Source: Candidatus Cloacimonadales bacterium (GTDB lineage: Bacteria; Cloacimonadota; Cloacimonadia; Cloacimonadales; TCS61). From it: a stretch of 32,477 bases of DNA. Of the stretch, positions 1-8,190 are shown piece after piece. Location of the stretch: positions 1 to 32,477 of the forward strand of contig JAUSOT010000133.1 of the NCBI GenBank assembly GCA_030656075.1, read 5' to 3'. Positions within the stretch are counted from its first letter, which is position 1. Every line of letters starts with the position of its first letter. Position numbers and translations under genes: made by a program. The notes beneath the pieces were generated by a model, which worked only from the letters and a program-made list of their open reading frames with translations, was not told where the DNA came from and ran no database searches.

Positions 1-149
1 AACTTTTGTCCCGAAAGCTTTGCACCCCGAGATTACTCTCAACGCACATTTCGGTAGACTACTGATTGTGAAAAATCAGGTGAAGTCAATGCTTGATAAA
101 CCATTGCTCCACAATTAATTATGCAACTTCTTGTCGCACGAACGCTTTG

Positions 150-2072
150 TTAGGCTGATTTTATCAAAACACCTAAACATTCGGACACGATTTCATGATA
201 TTGCTGATACTCTAATTTAGACACACTCCATGCAAGAAAGTTTTCTGACCCAGGGTGTGAAACTTGATTTGTATTCCTTCGGTCAAACAACTTGCGCACT
301 CCAATACATACTTGGGAAGAAATGCCCTGCGCCTGCAAAAATTGAACAACTTTATTAGCGTCGTAATCCTTGCTTTTATTTACATTGCTGTCAATTTGAT
401 AACAGATACCATGCAATTCATTCAGTAAATGGTTTAACGCCACAGAATAAGAACCTATTCTTTCATTGAAAACTCTATGCCTTACTTGTTCAATAACTTC
501 TGTCATTGGAATTAATTTTTCTACTTGCTTATCATTCAAACCATAATAACCTGACTGCGAATAAGATATATCTGGATTTGTAATCCGTGCAATAATCTTA
601 TTCATCGGCGTATATTGTTCTAAAAGTTTAAGGACATCGCTATCAGAAAAATTGATTTGACAAAGATATATCAGTATTAAATCCACATCTTTTGTAGCGA
701 TATTTTTTCGATTTAGCAAATATTCTCTAAATGCGTCCTTTACCGTCTTATCCTTTAATATAAGAATAATCATCGGCAAAGGATATTCCTTAACTCTATT
801 GAAGTCAAAATCTTTGAAAACTTGGCGAATCCGTTCTTTGTTTTCTGAACTATCCAATAATTGCGTTACACGTTTATCAAAAACTTCTTTCAAAATCTCA
901 TCTGCTAACTCGTGCTGAAAAGTTGCAGGCTCAATACTGGACTTTTTGAGTCTTTTTAATTCATCAAATACATTGATGATTTTGTTATCCAAAGTCTCAT
1001 CGCCAGCGTCATCAATACCTGAATAATATCGCGGGGATACTTTTTTTAGTGATGATTTCAATTCTTTTAATTGCTCAGGGTCGTCTAGCCAGAAAAAGCG
1101 TGTTTTTGGATTTAATCTTAATCCCAAGTTGTAATAAAGCAGGTCGGAAATTCTTGCGCCAATTGATTCAATGTACTCTTTTTGCTCGTTAATACCTATG
1201 TTGTCTTTGAATTTTAGCGATATAAAAATATCATCAACGTATCTTATGATTTTGTATCGCTCAAGAATTTCTGGGTCTTTTCTCAATTCGTCATCAATAT
1301 ACAAGTCGCCAAATATCAAATACAGATAACCAATAACGCTAGAAATTAAACTGTTATCTGACTGTGGAATACCAATTCTGTCGTTGGCTAGAAATCGAAA
1401 CAAAAACTCTATTTGTTCCTTTGTTGTTGTGTCAAAATTGAAACTGGCTTTTTCGCTATCTTTGTATTTTTGCTCAAAGTGTTCCAGCAGAATCGGTATT
1501 GAAATTTCATCATAATAATTTTGAATATCTATTCTGACAACTACTTGCTTATCCCCATCAGCATTAATTTCTTTCCGAACTACGTTACGAAACCTGTGGT
1601 AGTATGATGAAAAATAGATATTTTTTTTAGTAACAACCAGTCTACCGTTTTCAAAATAAATCCCGCCACCATAGAAAGAACTAATATTTTGGTTTTTACG
1701 ATAGTAGTTTTTTAGAAATTCGTCGGATAATTTCAACGCATAAAGACCTACGGAGTCGTATACCGCACGCATTGGATAAGTCAAAAACTTATAATTTCGC
1801 AACCCTAAACCAGCCTTTGGCGTAATGTATGGATAAATGGCGAACTCATTTTCCAAACCGTAAAATAAGTTGTTGGTTATGTATTTCTCGAAAAATTCAA
1901 TGGATTCTAACTGTTGAATTGCATTCCCTAATTTTTTATAATAAATCATGCTGAGACTCTTGAAATGCTTATTGCTTTCTTGTCCCTCAACATGAGCATT
2001 TATTAATTTCAAGGCGTCTTGCCATAATTCGTAAGTCAAGAAATGTCCGATGTTTTTGTCGTCATTGTTCAT
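150..2072 (-). CDS. Reverse transcriptase with C-terminal HEPN-like domain (AbiA-like abortive infection RT)
   Basis: 640-aa ORF. RT motif A 'VVVRIDIQNYYDEI', motif B-like 'GIPQSDNSLISS', catalytic 'RYVDDIFI', motif D-like 'GLRLNPKTRFFW'. C-terminal helical region with 'RNTNQVSH' (RNx5H), matching the HEPN Rx4-6H RNase motif. Confidence 0.82.
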   Translation of the reverse strand: MNNDDKNIGHFLTYELWQDALKLINAHVEGQESNKHFKSLSMIYYKKLGNAIQQLESIEFFEKYITNNLFYGLENEFAIYPYITPKAGLGLRNYKFLTYPMRAVYDSVGLYALKLSDEFLKNYYRKNQNISSFYGGGIYFENGRLVVTKKNIYFSSYYHRFRNVVRKEINADGDKQVVVRIDIQNYYDEISIPILLEHFEQKYKDSEKASFNFDTTTKEQIEFLFRFLANDRIGIPQSDNSLISSVIGYLYLIFGDLYIDDELRKDPEILERYKIIRYVDDIFISLKFKDNIGINEQKEYIESIGARISDLLYYNLGLRLNPKTRFFWLDDPEQLKELKSSLKKVSPRYYSGIDDAGDETLDNKIINVFDELKRLKKSSIEPATFQHELADEILKEVFDKRVTQLLDSSENKERIRQVFKDFDFNRVKEYPLPMIILILKDKTVKDAFREYLLNRKNIATKDVDLILIYLCQINFSDSDVLKLLEQYTPMNKIIARITNPDISYSQSGYYGLNDKQVEKLIPMTEVIEQVRHRVFNERIGSYSVALNHLLNELHGICYQIDSNVNKSKDYDANKVVQFLQAQGISSQVCIGVRKLFDRRNTNQVSHPGSENFLAWSVSKLEYQQYHEIVSECLGVLIKSA

Positions 2073-2234
2073 TGAAATTGCGCCTTATGAATTAGGTATT
2101 TGCACGAAAGAAAAGGCTAACATACATTATACTGCTTAAAATTCCATATCCTGCTAAATTAAGCAACATCTTAGATAATCGATATTTACACATCTTTTTC
2201 CATCTCTGCGAAACCGAATTTCAATAACATCAAC

Positions 2235-2411
2235 AAATTGAAGAAATTGGATGCTCTTTTTCTGACAAATATTTTGTGTAAACTCGGCAGGTTTTCGAGT
2301 CGTAAGGAGAGTAGCGACGACGACTCGAGACCGGCACATACATTATTCGCTTCGACTCGACGCTGCTCTTTCGAGTCGAAACTTACCGCCACTTATGTCA
2401 CAGCAGTTTCC
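2235..2411. repeat. Copy 1 of dispersed imperfect repeat with two internal hairpins
   Basis: Aligns with 3491-3660. Shared blocks include 'AGTAGCGACGACGACTCGAG', 'GGCACATACATTATTCGCTTCGACTCGACGC' and 'TTTCGAGTCGAAACTTACCGCCA'. Internal stems CGAGTCGT/ACGACTCG and TTCGACTCGA/TCGAGTCGAA. Confidence 0.85.
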
Positions 2412-2735
2412 GGTAAGCGGAAAGGTTCATTTCCCAAATCGAATTCTCCCCGTACAAACAAGCCGGTATCATCTTTCAGGATTGTTTCGAAATCGTATTT
2501 GAGTTGATCGGGCGGGAAGTAATATTTGATCTCTTTGATCGAATCCGATTCGATGATTTTCGCTACTTGCAAGTCGAAAGGATGTGCAAAAATCACATCC
2601 AGCACGTGTAGGATGCCATTCTTTGAAGCTGATGCCGGAGAAAACCCGGACAACAAAAGTGTGGAATTCGTTTCTCAGGATTTCATTGTCTTCGTAATTT
2701 TCGACTATTTCAGTTTGCACAGATTCAAAATTCCA
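2393..2735 (-). pseudogene. Possible frameshifted remnant of an unidentified gene
   Basis: Two overlapping minus-strand ORFs in different frames (2469-2720 and 2393-2656). Each looks protein-like over only part of its length ('VQTEIVENYEDNEILRNEFHTFVV', then 'GILHVLDVIFAHPFDLQVAKIIESDSIKEIKYYFPPDQLKYDFETILKDD'). No family recognised. Confidence 0.3.
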
Positions 2736-2769
2736 AATTAATCAATTTTGTGAGTTTCTCAACAGCTTT

Positions 2770-3183
2770 TTATAATAATAATGTTTTTACCGAGTTTACA
2801 ATTCGTTCTGCAATTTCGACTGCATCTCGGCATATTGTTTCATCGGGATCGAAATCTGGCAAAGCACTGCCTATTGGATATTTTGATGGTAAATAAATTG
2901 TATTCAAAAAATCGCATTCATCATCCGAAAGGATTACCCTGATATTGCTGCTTTCCAAAAGATACTTTAACTCTAAAATGTTATGAGTTTTAGTAATTTT
3001 TAGCTTTTTTTCAACCAAGATTGCTTTCAAAGCCTTTTCGACAGATTGCTGAACATTTTGTAGGCAAGGATTATAGAGTTGGCTTGCAAGTAGAATTTTA
3101 GACGATTCCAAGTTTTCTATTGCAAAACTCAGCCAGGTCCTTGTTTCACTTTTCATATATTGTCTCGCCTTTTTCAATTTCAT
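2770..3183 (-). CDS. HEPN domain protein, partner of upstream MNT nucleotidyltransferase
   Basis: 'WLSFAIENLESSKILLASQLYNPCLQNVQQSVEKALKAIL...KTHNILEL' is typical of HEPN proteins. Start probably at an internal Met (MKSETRTW). Overlaps the 3' end of the MNT ORF. Confidence 0.75.
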   Translation of the reverse strand: MKLKKARQYMKSETRTWLSFAIENLESSKILLASQLYNPCLQNVQQSVEKALKAILVEKKLKITKTHNILELKYLLESSNIRVILSDDECDFLNTIYLPSKYPIGSALPDFDPDETICRDAVEIAERIVNSVKTLLL

Positions 3184-3451
3184 CCAAAAAAGTGCTTTCC
3201 GCTCCCATTTTGAGAGGGAGAATATCCAAGGGTATTATTCTTGAAATCTCTCTTAAAAGTTTTCGGTATCTCATCGCTAAGTTATAGTATTTTTCTTCAC
3301 TGTCTTGAAATATTGCTACATCTAAATCATTGGGAGTGTTGGAATTAACAAATGAACCGAATAAGATTATTTTTTGAATTTCGTTCTCATTAGAAAGTTT
3401 CATTTTAATCATTTTTTTCAATTCTTCTTTTTGAATTTTTGAAAAAGTCAT
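3146..3451 (-). CDS. MNT-type minimal nucleotidyltransferase domain protein
   Basis: 'IILFGSFVNSNTPNDLDVAIF', the GSx(n)DxD nucleotidyltransferase motif. Directly upstream of and overlapping the HEPN ORF. Confidence 0.8.
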   Translation of the reverse strand: MTFSKIQKEELKKMIKMKLSNENEIQKIILFGSFVNSNTPNDLDVAIFQDSEEKYYNLAMRYRKLLREISRIIPLDILPLKMGAESTFLDEIEKGETIYEK

Positions 3452-3490
3452 ATCAAATCACCTCGATTATCATTCCTAATTAATTATCTA

Positions 3491-3660
3491 AAATTGAAGA
3501 AATTAGTTGTCTTTTTTCTGTCAAACATTTTATAAATTGTATTCGAGTCGTAAGAAGAGTAGCGACGACGACTCGAGGCTGGCACATACATTATTCGCTT
3601 CGACTCGACGCAGTCTTTCGAGTCGAAACTTACCGCCAATCACGTTACCGCTGTTCCCAA
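3491..3660. repeat. Copy 2 of dispersed imperfect repeat
   Basis: See 2235-2411. The same internal hairpins are conserved. Confidence 0.85.
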
Positions 3661-3696
3661 AATCTGACAGATTTTAAAACAATGGTAGTCGATTCT

Positions 3697-3978
3697 TTAT
3701 TTTGCCGAATGCTTCAGTTCATCATCAATTCTATCTTTCAAGATAAATTTAATCAAAGATTGATACGGAACGTCTCTCTTATTGGCGATCATTTTAATTT
3801 CGTCTAACATGTGCTTCGGAAGCCGTAAAGAAATCGTTTTAGTTGAAGGCTTCAGTTTTGGGAAAGTAACTCTATCAGCATTTTTCCAATTGATATACTG
3901 AGACGAATCTGCCTCTTTCCAGAATTTTCTTTCTTCATCTTCATTTTTAAATTTTGGAATCTTTTTATCTTTGTTCAT
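3697..3978 (-). CDS. brnA: BrnA-type (CopG/RHH-like) antitoxin
   Basis: 'KTISLRLPKHMLDEIKMIANKRDVPYQSLIKFILKDRI' RHH-like C-terminus. Directly downstream of and overlapping a BrnT ORF. Confidence 0.82.
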   Translation of the reverse strand: MNKDKKIPKFKNEDEERKFWKEADSSQYINWKNADRVTFPKLKPSTKTISLRLPKHMLDEIKMIANKRDVPYQSLIKFILKDRIDDELKHSAK

Positions 3979-4264
3979 TATAGATATCTCTCTCTTTTTT
4001 ATTCATGTTCCTTGCTGATATTACACGCACCAATTTGTTTCTGATTGCAAAGACAATAAATAATAATCGTTCAGAATCAGTTTGGCCAAGAACATACCGG
4101 CATTTTTCTATTTGTGAATGTTTTAAATCATCAGCGACAATTGAGGGCTCATTGAAAAACACCTGCTCACATTCGCTGTTTGAGACCTGGTGAAGTAACC
4201 AATTTTTCTCTGAATTACCGTCATCCCATTCAAAACCTTCACAATTAATCAACATCTCATCCAT
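3965..4264 (-). CDS. brnT: BrnT family toxin
   Basis: 'FEWDDGNSEKNWLLHQVSNSECEQVFFN...VRVISARNMNKKERDIY', the characteristic BrnT pattern. Confidence 0.85.
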   Translation of the reverse strand: MDEMLINCEGFEWDDGNSEKNWLLHQVSNSECEQVFFNEPSIVADDLKHSQIEKCRYVLGQTDSERLLFIVFAIRNKLVRVISARNMNKKERDIYNEQR

Positions 4265-4376
4265 ATCAGATGTATATTTTTGACATATACAAAATGAGTC
4301 AATATTTTATTTTAATGAAATCGGAAAAAAAGCGTTGGAGTTCTTTAACATTCGCCACTACGATATGAATCTAATC

Positions 4377-4799
4377 TTACTTCAGTTTTTCTTTAATTTC
4401 GATCAGAATTTTAGTCATTTCCAAATCTGCAGCTTTTCTGATTTCTACGGTTACCTCTCTGATTTTCCCATACCTTTTGCCATTCAGGAATCGATCGATG
4501 TATTCCTGCTTCAATTTACTGTTGGTTAATAAATCTTCCACTCTATCCGGAAAATAGAAAGTAGTTCTAAACATCTTTTCACAAATAGATACCCAGCAGA
4601 TGGTCTTTTTCTTTTTGGTGATCTTAAACAGCCAACTCTTGCCATCGTTATAATAATGCCATTCCGTGGAAAATGCCGGATATTCCACTTTGATAAAATC
4701 AAGGAACGAATCCCAGATGGTTTTTGTTTTCCCGAGATAAAGACTCAAAACTTCATCATTGGGATATTCATTTTTATCAATTAAACAGGGCTTTTCCAT
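4377..4799 (-). CDS. DUF3788-like protein
   Basis: 140 aa. 'LGKTKTIWDSFLDFIKVEYPAFSTEWHYYNDGKSWLFKITKKKKTICWVS' resembles the DUF3788 family. Start overlaps the MnmH C-terminus. Confidence 0.6.
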   Translation of the reverse strand: MEKPCLIDKNEYPNDEVLSLYLGKTKTIWDSFLDFIKVEYPAFSTEWHYYNDGKSWLFKITKKKKTICWVSICEKMFRTTFYFPDRVEDLLTNSKLKQEYIDRFLNGKRYGKIREVTVEIRKAADLEMTKILIEIKEKLK

Positions 4800-5809
4800 A
4801 GTTCTCCTTCAATTAATTTTTTTGCTGTATTCTTCGGATCATTCTCATCCAATTTTAAGGAAATTATCGTTTGTCCTTCCCTCTGGGAAAGGCCGTAGGA
4901 ATATGTTTTATCATAATAGAAAAGCACGATGTCGATGGCGGCAGTAAAATCATTTTTCTCAACTGCTTCGATAGCTTGTTTGGTAGCCATTCCACCCAAA
5001 CGACGAGAGATGTTTTGGATGGAATTGACGATCAAATTTTTATCAAAATCTGTATATTCGTTAACCAGTCTTTTAATGCGGAGCTCCTTGCTAAGTTCCA
5101 GTTTGAATACTTTTGCTTTGCGTATTTGATCGAAAAGCGGTTTAGGAATGCGTACTTTTCCCACCAGTTGGCTTTCATCTTCCAGCCAGATCGGTTTGCA
5201 AAGATTGAGTTTGGAAAAAACGGCATGCAGCTTGTTTTCAAATTGTTCTATAGTTGGTTGCGGAAGTTGTCCCAAAGCGCCGAAAGCCGAACCTTTGTGA
5301 TGAGCGATCCCTTCCAGATCCACGATCTGCTCTCCCAAATTTTCGATTTCCTTCAGTACATCGCTTTTGCCGCAGCCGGTCATACCACCGAGTATCAACA
5401 ATTTTAACGGCTGATCAAAACTTTTCAAAACCGCATTGCGATAGTTTTTATAACCGCCGTCCAAAATATGAACTTTGTAACCGTCAGCTTGGAAAAGACT
5501 GGCCATTCCAGCGCTGCGCATACCGCCTCGCCAGCAGTGAACCAGAATTTCTTTGCGGTTCAGTTTCGCAATTTCATCCAGATAGAAATCGACTTTCTGC
5601 GAAATGAAATGGATCGCCTCCGCCATGGCTGTATCGCGGCTTTGCTGCTTGTATTTGGTGCCGACTATTATCCGTTCTTCATTGGAAAAGATCGGGATAT
5701 TGATCGCTCCCGGAATATGACCTTTGGCAAATTCGTCCGTTGTGCGCACATCGATGATGGACAGAGATTTGGCTTTTTGAAAAAATGCTTCAACTGGAAT
5801 TTGAGACAT
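4781..5809 (-). CDS. mnmH: tRNA 2-selenouridine synthase (rhodanese plus P-loop domains)
   Basis: Rhodanese 'IIDVRTTDEFAKGHIPGAINIPIFSNEERIIVGTKYKQ', 'HCWRGGMRSAGM', P-loop 'GGMTGCGKS'. Confidence 0.92.
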   Translation of the reverse strand: MSQIPVEAFFQKAKSLSIIDVRTTDEFAKGHIPGAINIPIFSNEERIIVGTKYKQQSRDTAMAEAIHFISQKVDFYLDEIAKLNRKEILVHCWRGGMRSAGMASLFQADGYKVHILDGGYKNYRNAVLKSFDQPLKLLILGGMTGCGKSDVLKEIENLGEQIVDLEGIAHHKGSAFGALGQLPQPTIEQFENKLHAVFSKLNLCKPIWLEDESQLVGKVRIPKPLFDQIRKAKVFKLELSKELRIKRLVNEYTDFDKNLIVNSIQNISRRLGGMATKQAIEAVEKNDFTAAIDIVLFYYDKTYSYGLSQREGQTIISLKLDENDPKNTAKKLIEGELWKSPV

Positions 5810-5864
5810 AGATTTTTCTAATTCACCAAAATTTCTTCCGACACTTCCCCGAAAAGACCGAAAA

Positions 5865-7586
5865 TTATTTGATCTCCTTCAGTTCTTCCCGCACAAAATC
5901 TACCAGTTTTTTCACATACTGGGCGCTGAAATCGAACTTGAGACCGGCAGCTTCATAAAGTTCGTTCACCGGTTTGGAATAGCCCAATGCCAGGAAATTT
6001 TCATATTTCTGCAAAGCTTCTTCTTTGCCGCTTAATTTGTAATTTTTGTAAACGGAAAGCGCTCCGAGTTGACTCATGCCATATTCGATATAATAGAAAG
6101 GAACTTCAAAAATGTGCAGCTGGAACAGCCACATGATCTTTTTGAAATCTTCCAATCCCGACCAATCGACGCCGGTATTGAAGCGGTCCATCAACGAAGC
6201 AAAGAAATCTTCGCGTTCTTCTACAGTATGATCCGGATTCAGGTATATCCAGTGTTGGAAGGCATCGACGATCATGCACCAGGGCAAAAAGCTGAGAGCA
6301 CCTTGCATTTGGTCTTTGCGTGCTTTATTAAAATCTGCTTCATCCGAATAGTATTTATTCCAAAGGTTCATGGAAAGAAATTCCATGCTCATGGAAGCCA
6401 GTTCTGCCACTTCGCTGGGAGTGTTTTTGTAGGCTCCAATTTTGAAATCATTGGTAGCAAAACTATGCATGGCATGTCCTGCTTCGTGCAGCAATGTGAC
6501 CACATTTTGATGCATTCCCACGGCATTCATAAAGATGAAGGGAGCGCCTGTTTCGGCGAGGTGATAATTGTAACCGCCCGGTGCTTTGCCTTTTCTATTT
6601 TCCAAATCTAAGAGATCGGAATTCTTCATCAGGTTCAGACGAATACCGAATTCCGGTTTGATTTCGTACAGAATATCAATGCCTTTATCCACAAATTCAT
6701 CGATGGTTTTGAACGGTTTCAAAATTTTACCGTCCAGATCGACCAAAGTATCCCAGGGACGCAATTTATCGACACCAAGTTTTGCTTTTCGTTCTTCGCT
6801 CAATTCTCGCAGGAAGGGCAGCACTTCTTTTTCCACGGCGTCGTGGAATTTATAAATATCTGCGGGAGTGTAGGAAAAGCGTCCTTTTCTTTGATGCATG
6901 TAATCGCGGTAGTTTTCAAAACCGGTATTTTTAGCTTGCTGAATGCGCAACTTCTTCATTTCATCGAAAAGCTGATTGAATTCGGCGCGTTTTCCCATTA
7001 AGGCATTTATCCGCAGGTTCCAGACTTCTTCACGAACTTTGCGGTCGGGGTCTTTCATCAAAGGAGCAAGTTGGGAAAGAGTTTTTTCTTCACCTTTGTA
7101 GGTAACGGTCAATTTGGAAAATGAGCCGCCGTATTTATTGGCCAATTCTCTTTCCTTCACATTCAAAGGAATGTTTTCTGCGCGGAAAAGCTCAATATCG
7201 TTGGAAATGATCTGATTCAGATGACCGTATTCTTTTTCATTCAGTTCCTGGCGGAAAGGACTATCATAGAATTTTTTGTTAAATTTGAATTCATAAGGAC
7301 GAACTTTGGCCATCACACCGGAATAAAATTCGTTGTATTGCTTCTCTATTTCTTCATCATCGGCGAAGCAGGTCATTTTGATGTAACGCTGCGCCATTTC
7401 TTCACCCAGCATGTCGTCAAACTCCCCGGTTTTTTCCATGAATTCGATCAAGTCATCCGCTGAGTTTATCTTTTCAGCTTCCAGTTTTTTCAGTTCCCTC
7501 TCCACATTTTCCCACTTCGTGATATCCAGATCATCCGAAAAAAAAGTCCGTTGTCTTTTCACGATTTTTTCATCAGTGTAGTTCAT
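5865..7586 (-). CDS. M3 family oligoendopeptidase (PepF-like)
   Basis: 573 aa with zinc motif 'LLHEAGHAMHSF' and M3-type sequence throughout. Confidence 0.9.
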   Translation of the reverse strand: MNYTDEKIVKRQRTFFSDDLDITKWENVERELKKLEAEKINSADDLIEFMEKTGEFDDMLGEEMAQRYIKMTCFADDEEIEKQYNEFYSGVMAKVRPYEFKFNKKFYDSPFRQELNEKEYGHLNQIISNDIELFRAENIPLNVKERELANKYGGSFSKLTVTYKGEEKTLSQLAPLMKDPDRKVREEVWNLRINALMGKRAEFNQLFDEMKKLRIQQAKNTGFENYRDYMHQRKGRFSYTPADIYKFHDAVEKEVLPFLRELSEERKAKLGVDKLRPWDTLVDLDGKILKPFKTIDEFVDKGIDILYEIKPEFGIRLNLMKNSDLLDLENRKGKAPGGYNYHLAETGAPFIFMNAVGMHQNVVTLLHEAGHAMHSFATNDFKIGAYKNTPSEVAELASMSMEFLSMNLWNKYYSDEADFNKARKDQMQGALSFLPWCMIVDAFQHWIYLNPDHTVEEREDFFASLMDRFNTGVDWSGLEDFKKIMWLFQLHIFEVPFYYIEYGMSQLGALSVYKNYKLSGKEEALQKYENFLALGYSKPVNELYEAAGLKFDFSAQYVKKLVDFVREELKEIK

Positions 7587-7700
7587 ATCAACTCCCTATT
7601 AAATTTAATTTTCTATTGCCCCGATGTTTTTAATTAAGTCAAATCTGACAAGTAATTTTGTAGAACGAACTGTTTGATCGTTTTGGAAAATCTCATTGGA

Positions 7701-8000
7701 CTTGCCCCGATGCAAAACTTGGGGCAAGAACAATGACATTTTTACCGCAATTCTCGACTCGTACTTCGTTCACGAGTCAAGTCTTACTTATGGAATTGCC
7801 TCAATGCGGAGACTTTAAGTAAGGACGGTGATTTCGAAAATGAGCAATTCTTAGCTAACACTTTGTCGTGAGTCAATTCTCGCTATTTGTTGGTTCAATC
7901 CTTTCAGGTTGAACCAAAGATTTATGATTACCTTTTTGGTGTTTTCATTCAAGACCAAGGATGGTCTTGTTTAACTTTTCATTCAACCAAGATGGTTGAA
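7701..8000. repeat. Cluster of five short inverted repeats (hairpins) upstream of glyQ
   Basis: CTTGCCCC/GGGGCAAG (7701-7728); GCAATTC/GAATTGC enclosing GACTCGT/ACGAGTC (7747-7799); TTGGTTCAA/TTGAACCAA (7890-7917); CAAGACCA/TGGTCTTG (7950-7969); TTCAACCA/TGGTTGAA (7982-8000). Confidence 0.8.
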
Positions 8001-8190
8001 CGGACGGCAGAAGCTGGAAGAAATTCGAGAAATTCTTCGAAAATAAAACTATAAGATCCCTCAGAATGACATCTTTTGTTAGCTTTTGTTCGTTTTCGTT
8101 AGTTGCTAAAAATCCATATTTCAATTTCAGCTTGACGTTTGAGCCGCTTATTTTGAATAGATATTACTAATTATTATTATTGGAGTTAAT

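Noticed and set aside
2073-2234. Retron-type msr/msd or DRT-like ncRNA upstream of the RT
   Set aside because: No long inverted repeat or stable stem-loop array is visible in this ~160 nt; a structure cannot be excluded without folding.
2330-2346. Sigma54 -24/-12 promoter in the repeat (TGGCACATACATTATT; also at 3581)
   Set aside because: The GG element is present but the -12 GC is replaced (TTAT instead of TTGC) at the required spacing.
4871-5407. 178-aa plus-strand ORF antisense to mnmH (and similar long antisense ORFs at 19418-20290, 20951-21730)
   Set aside because: Antisense shadows of strongly supported coding genes; low-complexity, His/Phe-rich translations with no domain features.
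8000-8190. T-box riboswitch upstream of glyQ
   Set aside because: No T-box consensus (AGGGTGGNACCGCG-like) or specifier/antiterminator arrangement seen; the hairpins present are short independent palindromes.
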